This document shows, piece by piece, positions 60,931 through 64,000 of a stretch of DNA of 64,000 bases; the first letter of the stretch is position 1, and each line of letters starts with the position of its first letter. Below the pieces are notes generated by a model. That model was not told where the DNA came from and ran no database searches. It saw nothing but the letters and a program-made list of their open reading frames with translations. Source of the DNA: CAIJMU01 sp035530275 (GTDB taxonomy: Bacteria; Spirochaetota; Spirochaetia; Treponematales; Rectinemataceae); the NCBI GenBank assembly GCA_035530275.1, contig DATKVC010000005.1, positions 62,001-126,000 of the forward strand, given 5' to 3'. Made by a program: the position numbers and the translations under genes.

Positions 60931-62170
60931 ATTAGCGGCTCTCCTTCGCGGGATCGCCCTCGAAGCGGCGGAAGCAGAGGGCGCGGTCGTGGCGTCACGG
61001 GAGCTCAAGGGCAGGGAATTCCCGCCCTCGCCGGGCACTGACGCCGTGGCGGGAAAGCCCCTCATCCTCGAACTCGAGCGCGGGATGGGCGAGTCAGCCG
61101 CAATCGCCGCACTTCGCGATGGCCTGAGAAGGGGCATCGGGCCTGGAGATAAGAGCGTCGGAACCGGGCTGGCCATCGGGACCACAAGCGGAGAAGAAGG
61201 AAGACTCTTCGCCGTCGGCCCCGATATCGACTCGGCTCGGGCGCTACTCGAAAACGGATCGATCGCCGAACGGCCCGGGGCCTCGACTCCGGAAATCGGT
61301 TCTGCCGGATTGGCCGGATCAGAGGGTTCGGCCCTGGGCAGGGACAAGGTCGTTTCGGAGCGCATCGCGCTCGTGACGGGAGGAGCCCAGGGTTTCGGCG
61401 AGGAGATCACGAGGGGCCTCGCGGCCTCGGGAGCCCTGGTCTGGATCGCCGACATCAATTTCGAGGGCGCCGAACGCCTCGCAGCGGAGCTCAACAAGGC
61501 GGCCGGAAGGACCGTGGCGCTTCCCCTCGCGATGGATGTCACGAACGAAGCCTCGGTCACGAGGGCCTTCGCCGAAATAGCCTTCGGGACGGGGGGGCTC
61601 GACCTCGTGGTGAGCAACGCTGGCGTACTCAAGGCGGCATCGATCTTCGAGCAGGAGCTGGCAGCCTTCGATTTCGTGACGAAGGTCAACTATACGGGAT
61701 TCTTCCTCGTCGCCAAAGCGGCGGCGAAAATGATGCGCCTCCAGCGTCTCGGAGCCCCGAGCCGCAAGACGGACATAATTCAGATCAACTCGAAGTCGGG
61801 CCTCGAGGGCTCAAATAAGAACGCCTCCTACGCCGGCTCCAAGTTCGGCAGCCTCGGTCTCGTGCAGAGCTTCGCCCTCGAGCTCGTGGAATACGGCATC
61901 AAGGTCAACGCGATCTGCCCCGGCAATTTTTTCGACGGCCCCCTTTGGTCCGATCCCGAGAAGGGGCTCTTCGTACAGTATCTGCGCACCGGCAAGGTGA
62001 AGGGCGCGAAGAGCGTGGCGGACGTGAAGGCCTTCTACGAGGCCAAGGTGCCGATGGGACGGGGCTGCGAGGGACAAGACGTGATGCGGGCCATCTATTA
62101 TCTCGTCGAGCAGGAATACGAGACGGGCCAGGCCCTGCCCGTCACGGGCGGCCAGGTAATGTTGAACTGA
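60917..62170 (+). CDS. short-chain dehydrogenase, sorbitol-6-phosphate dehydrogenase-like, with extra N-terminal domain
   Basis: A 417-residue protein. The C-terminal 260 residues are a short-chain dehydrogenase: RIALVTGGAQGFGEEITRGLAASGALVWIADIN (nucleotide-binding TGGxxGxG), VSNAGVLK, catalytic Ser in INSKSG, Tyr and Lys in YAGSKFG, and ICPGNFFDGPLW. The ending TGQALPVTGGQVMLN is like SrlD-type ketose/polyol phosphate dehydrogenases. The first 150 residues form an additional domain without a motif I recognise (MYELAALLRGIALEAAEAEGAVVASREL). ATG 60917 has GGAGA upstream; ATG 60923 is an alternative. Confidence 0.85.
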   Translation: MEMYELAALLRGIALEAAEAEGAVVASRELKGREFPPSPGTDAVAGKPLILELERGMGESAAIAALRDGLRRGIGPGDKSVGTGLAIGTTSGEEGRLFAVGPDIDSARALLENGSIAERPGASTPEIGSAGLAGSEGSALGRDKVVSERIALVTGGAQGFGEEITRGLAASGALVWIADINFEGAERLAAELNKAAGRTVALPLAMDVTNEASVTRAFAEIAFGTGGLDLVVSNAGVLKAASIFEQELAAFDFVTKVNYTGFFLVAKAAAKMMRLQRLGAPSRKTDIIQINSKSGLEGSNKNASYAGSKFGSLGLVQSFALELVEYGIKVNAICPGNFFDGPLWSDPEKGLFVQYLRTGKVKGAKSVADVKAFYEAKVPMGRGCEGQDVMRAIYYLVEQEYETGQALPVTGGQVMLN

Positions 62171-62219
62171 CGCGAGGGCGGCGCGAGAGCGCCTTTCGCC
62201 GTCGAGGGGGAGGATCAGG

Positions 62220-63740
62220 ATGTCCAAGGCCATCGCGGTAATCGACATCGGGATGACGAACAAGAAGGTCTCCGTCTACGATTCGTCGTTTCGCATCCTC
62301 GAGACTCTGTCCCGGAGCTTCGCGCCCCTGATGGTCGCCGGACTCGAAACCCATGATCTCGAGGGCATGGAGTCCTGGTTTTTGGAGCGCCTGGCCGATT
62401 TCGGCAAGCGTCACGACATCGGCGCGATCTCCGTGACGACCCACGGGGCGACCCTCGTCTGCGTCGGCGAGGACGGGCAGCCCTGCGCCCCCTGCGTCCT
62501 CTATACCTACGAGCCTGGACCCGAATTCCAGAAGCGCTTTTACGACAAGGTGGGAGATCCCGTCGCCCTGCAGGCGGAGACCGGGACACCCTACCTTTCG
62601 GCCCTGATCAACGCCTCGAAGGGGCTTTTCTTCCTCGAGGAACGATTTCCCCTCGAATATGCGAGGACGAGGCACGTGTTCACCTATCCTCAGTATTGGA
62701 CCTATCGCTTGACGGGGAGGGCCGGGGCCGAGGGGACCTATATCGCAAACCATAGCTACCTTTGGGATTGGAAGAAAGAAGGCTATTCCGTGGTGGCGGA
62801 AAGGCTCGGCGTCGCCGACAAGATGCCCTCGCCCATCAGGAAGTCCTGGGACGTCCTCGGACCGATCAAGCCCGAGGTCGTGGCGAGGACGGGGCTTGCC
62901 GCCGACACCCTCGTGACCATGGGCATCCACGATTCGAACGCTTCCCTCCTCCCCCACCTGGCCAAGAAGGGGCGCAGGGGCTTCGTCCTCAATTCGACCG
63001 GCACCTGGTGCGTCCTCATGCATCCGCAGGAAAAATATGGTTTCGAGCCGGGCGAGCTCGGCAAGGTGGTCTTCTTCAACCGCTCGGCCTACCTCGATCC
63101 CGTGAAGACCGCGATATTCCTCGGCGGCATGGAATACGAGGCTTGGACGGGTCTGATAGCCAAGACGGCGGGAAAGACGCTGCAAGGAACGAGCTCCCTC
63201 TATCCTTCGTTGTTCAAGGACGCCGATTGTTTCATCCTCCCCGAGGTGGTGCCAGGGTCGGGCCAGTTCCCCGGATCGAAGGCCCGGGCGATCGAAAATG
63301 GAAAGACCTATTTGTTAAATGATTTGCGATCCGGCGGCGCCCTTCCCGATTTTCTCAGAGTCCCCGAAAAGGCCATGGCGGTCCTCGACGCCTCCCTGGC
63401 GATCCAGACCCTTGTCGCCCTCGCTCGCGCCGGTCTCGGGCCGGGCATGCAGGTCTTCACGGAAGGCGGTTTCAGGAAGAACGCGGACTACAACGCCCTC
63501 TTGGCGGCTGCGCTGCCGGAGGGCTCCGTATATCTCACCGACCTCGCCGAGGCCACCTCCTTCGGGGCGGCCATGTGCGGGGCCGCGGCCCTCGAAGGCA
63601 GCGAGCCGGAGGCCTTCAACTCCCGTTTCGACATCGAATACCGGCGGGTGGAGGCGATGCCCGCGGCTCAGGGCTTCGCCGCCTACCGAGAGAAATGGCT
63701 TGCCCTCGTCGGCATCGGCGCGGGTTCGGGCAAGGAGTGA
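62220..63740 (+). CDS. FGGY-family carbohydrate kinase
   Basis: A 506-residue sugar kinase with the FGGY fold. The first phosphate loop is AVIDIGMTNKKVSVYDSSFRIL, substrate-binding residues lie around ISVTTHGATLV and GIHDSNASLLPHL, and the ATP loop is LNSTGTWCVLMHP. The C-terminal motif is GMQVFTEGGFRKNADYNALLAAALPEGSVYLTDLAEATSFGAAMCG. GGAGG precedes the ATG. The sequence is similar to L-fuculose and L-rhamnulose kinases and related enzymes, but the operon also holds polyol dehydrogenases, so the sugar is uncertain. Confidence 0.9.
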   Translation: MSKAIAVIDIGMTNKKVSVYDSSFRILETLSRSFAPLMVAGLETHDLEGMESWFLERLADFGKRHDIGAISVTTHGATLVCVGEDGQPCAPCVLYTYEPGPEFQKRFYDKVGDPVALQAETGTPYLSALINASKGLFFLEERFPLEYARTRHVFTYPQYWTYRLTGRAGAEGTYIANHSYLWDWKKEGYSVVAERLGVADKMPSPIRKSWDVLGPIKPEVVARTGLAADTLVTMGIHDSNASLLPHLAKKGRRGFVLNSTGTWCVLMHPQEKYGFEPGELGKVVFFNRSAYLDPVKTAIFLGGMEYEAWTGLIAKTAGKTLQGTSSLYPSLFKDADCFILPEVVPGSGQFPGSKARAIENGKTYLLNDLRSGGALPDFLRVPEKAMAVLDASLAIQTLVALARAGLGPGMQVFTEGGFRKNADYNALLAAALPEGSVYLTDLAEATSFGAAMCGAAALEGSEPEAFNSRFDIEYRRVEAMPAAQGFAAYREKWLALVGIGAGSGKE

Positions 63741-63745
63741 ACGAA

Positions 63746-64000
63746 ATGAAAATCAAGGCGGTCAGGATACACGGCGTCGACGACCTCAGGCTCGAGGAAC
63801 TCGAGCTGCCGCGCATCAAGGACGACGAAATCCTCGCGGAGATCGTGTCCGACTCGATATGCATGTCGAGCCACAAACTGGCGATGCAGGGCAACGCCCA
63901 CAAGCGCGTCCGCGAGGATCTGGCGATGCGGCCCGTGATAATCGGCCACGAATTCTGCGGCGTCCTCCTCGAGGTCGGCAAGAAGTGGGCGCACAAGTTC
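63746..64000 (+). CDS. zinc alcohol dehydrogenase family, L-sorbose-1-phosphate reductase-like, 5' part only
   Basis: The first 85 codons of a medium-chain dehydrogenase run off the right edge; AAGGAG lies 8 bases before ATG 63746. MKIKAVRIHGVDDLRLEELELPRIKDDEILAEIVSDSICMSSHKLAMQGNAHKRV and VIIGHEFCGVLLEVG contain the zinc-ligand GHE motif. The segment VSDSICMS...HKRV is remembered from the SorE/sorbose-1-phosphate reductase group. With the SrlD-like dehydrogenase and FGGY kinase it forms a ketose/polyol phosphate module. The rest, including the NAD domain, is outside the window. Confidence 0.75.
   Translation, partial: MKIKAVRIHGVDDLRLEELELPRIKDDEILAEIVSDSICMSSHKLAMQGNAHKRVREDLAMRPVIIGHEFCGVLLEVGKKWAHKF

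Overview
The window is high-GC bacterial DNA, densely packed with genes that often overlap by 1 to 14 bases and carry AGGAGG-type ribosome binding sites. Several traits fit an anaerobic, carbohydrate-fermenting spirochaete: a lipoprotein signal with a relaxed spirochaete-type lipobox, an HU-like protein with a DUF4469-type tail, glycyl radical enzymes, and many ribose-type sugar ABC transporters. No ribosomal RNA or marker gene is present, so this placement is an inference.

Layout. (1) 1-7452: the 3' end of one glycyl radical enzyme with its activase, a ROK-like kinase, a second activase plus a complete glycyl radical enzyme, and a DeoR regulator. (2) 7453-13853: a ribose-type ABC cassette A (binding protein, ATPase, two permeases) behind a strong promoter with palindromic operators, then a MATE exporter. 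(3) 13892-21798, minus strand: one tightly coupled operon with L-rhamnose mutarotase, two URO-D/MtaA-fold proteins, ABC ATPase, two permeases and a binding protein, ended by a clear terminator. (4) 21954-29888: a LacI regulator, two more URO-D-like proteins, an AraC regulator whose sensor is a copy of the binding protein of region 3, a methyltetrahydrofolate:corrinoid methyltransferase and a MetV-MetF fusion. (5) 29909-42129: aldose-epimerase-like protein, DUF1638 protein, RACo corrinoid activator, PocR-AraC regulator, corrinoid protein, secreted DUF4091 glycoside-hydrolase-like lipoprotein, L-fucose isomerase, LacI regulator and L-fucose mutarotase. (6) 42340-44894: a decayed patch with two pseudogenes, a RelBE-type toxin-antitoxin pair, an IS66 remnant and a phased palindrome array. 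(7) 44895-52860: HU-like protein, two PfkB kinases, and ABC cassette C with its own LacI regulator. (8) 53184-64000: DeoR regulator, a 2-oxo acid dehydrogenase complex (E2, E3, fused E1), a PHP phosphoesterase, a polyol-type SDR, an FGGY kinase and the start of a sorbose-1-phosphate-reductase-like dehydrogenase.

How it fits together. Regions 3 to 5 contain every step expected for corrinoid-dependent demethylation (substrate methyltransferase candidates, corrinoid protein, reductive activator, methyl transfer to tetrahydrofolate, oxidation of methyl-tetrahydrofolate). They are interleaved with deoxysugar uptake and catabolism genes (rhamnose mutarotase, fucose mutarotase, fucose isomerase, sugar ABC transporter, secreted glycosidase). 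I infer, but cannot prove, a pathway that imports O-methylated deoxysugars such as methyl-fucose or methyl-rhamnose, removes the methyl group by corrinoid chemistry, and ferments the sugar, possibly with a glycyl radical diol dehydratase from region 1.
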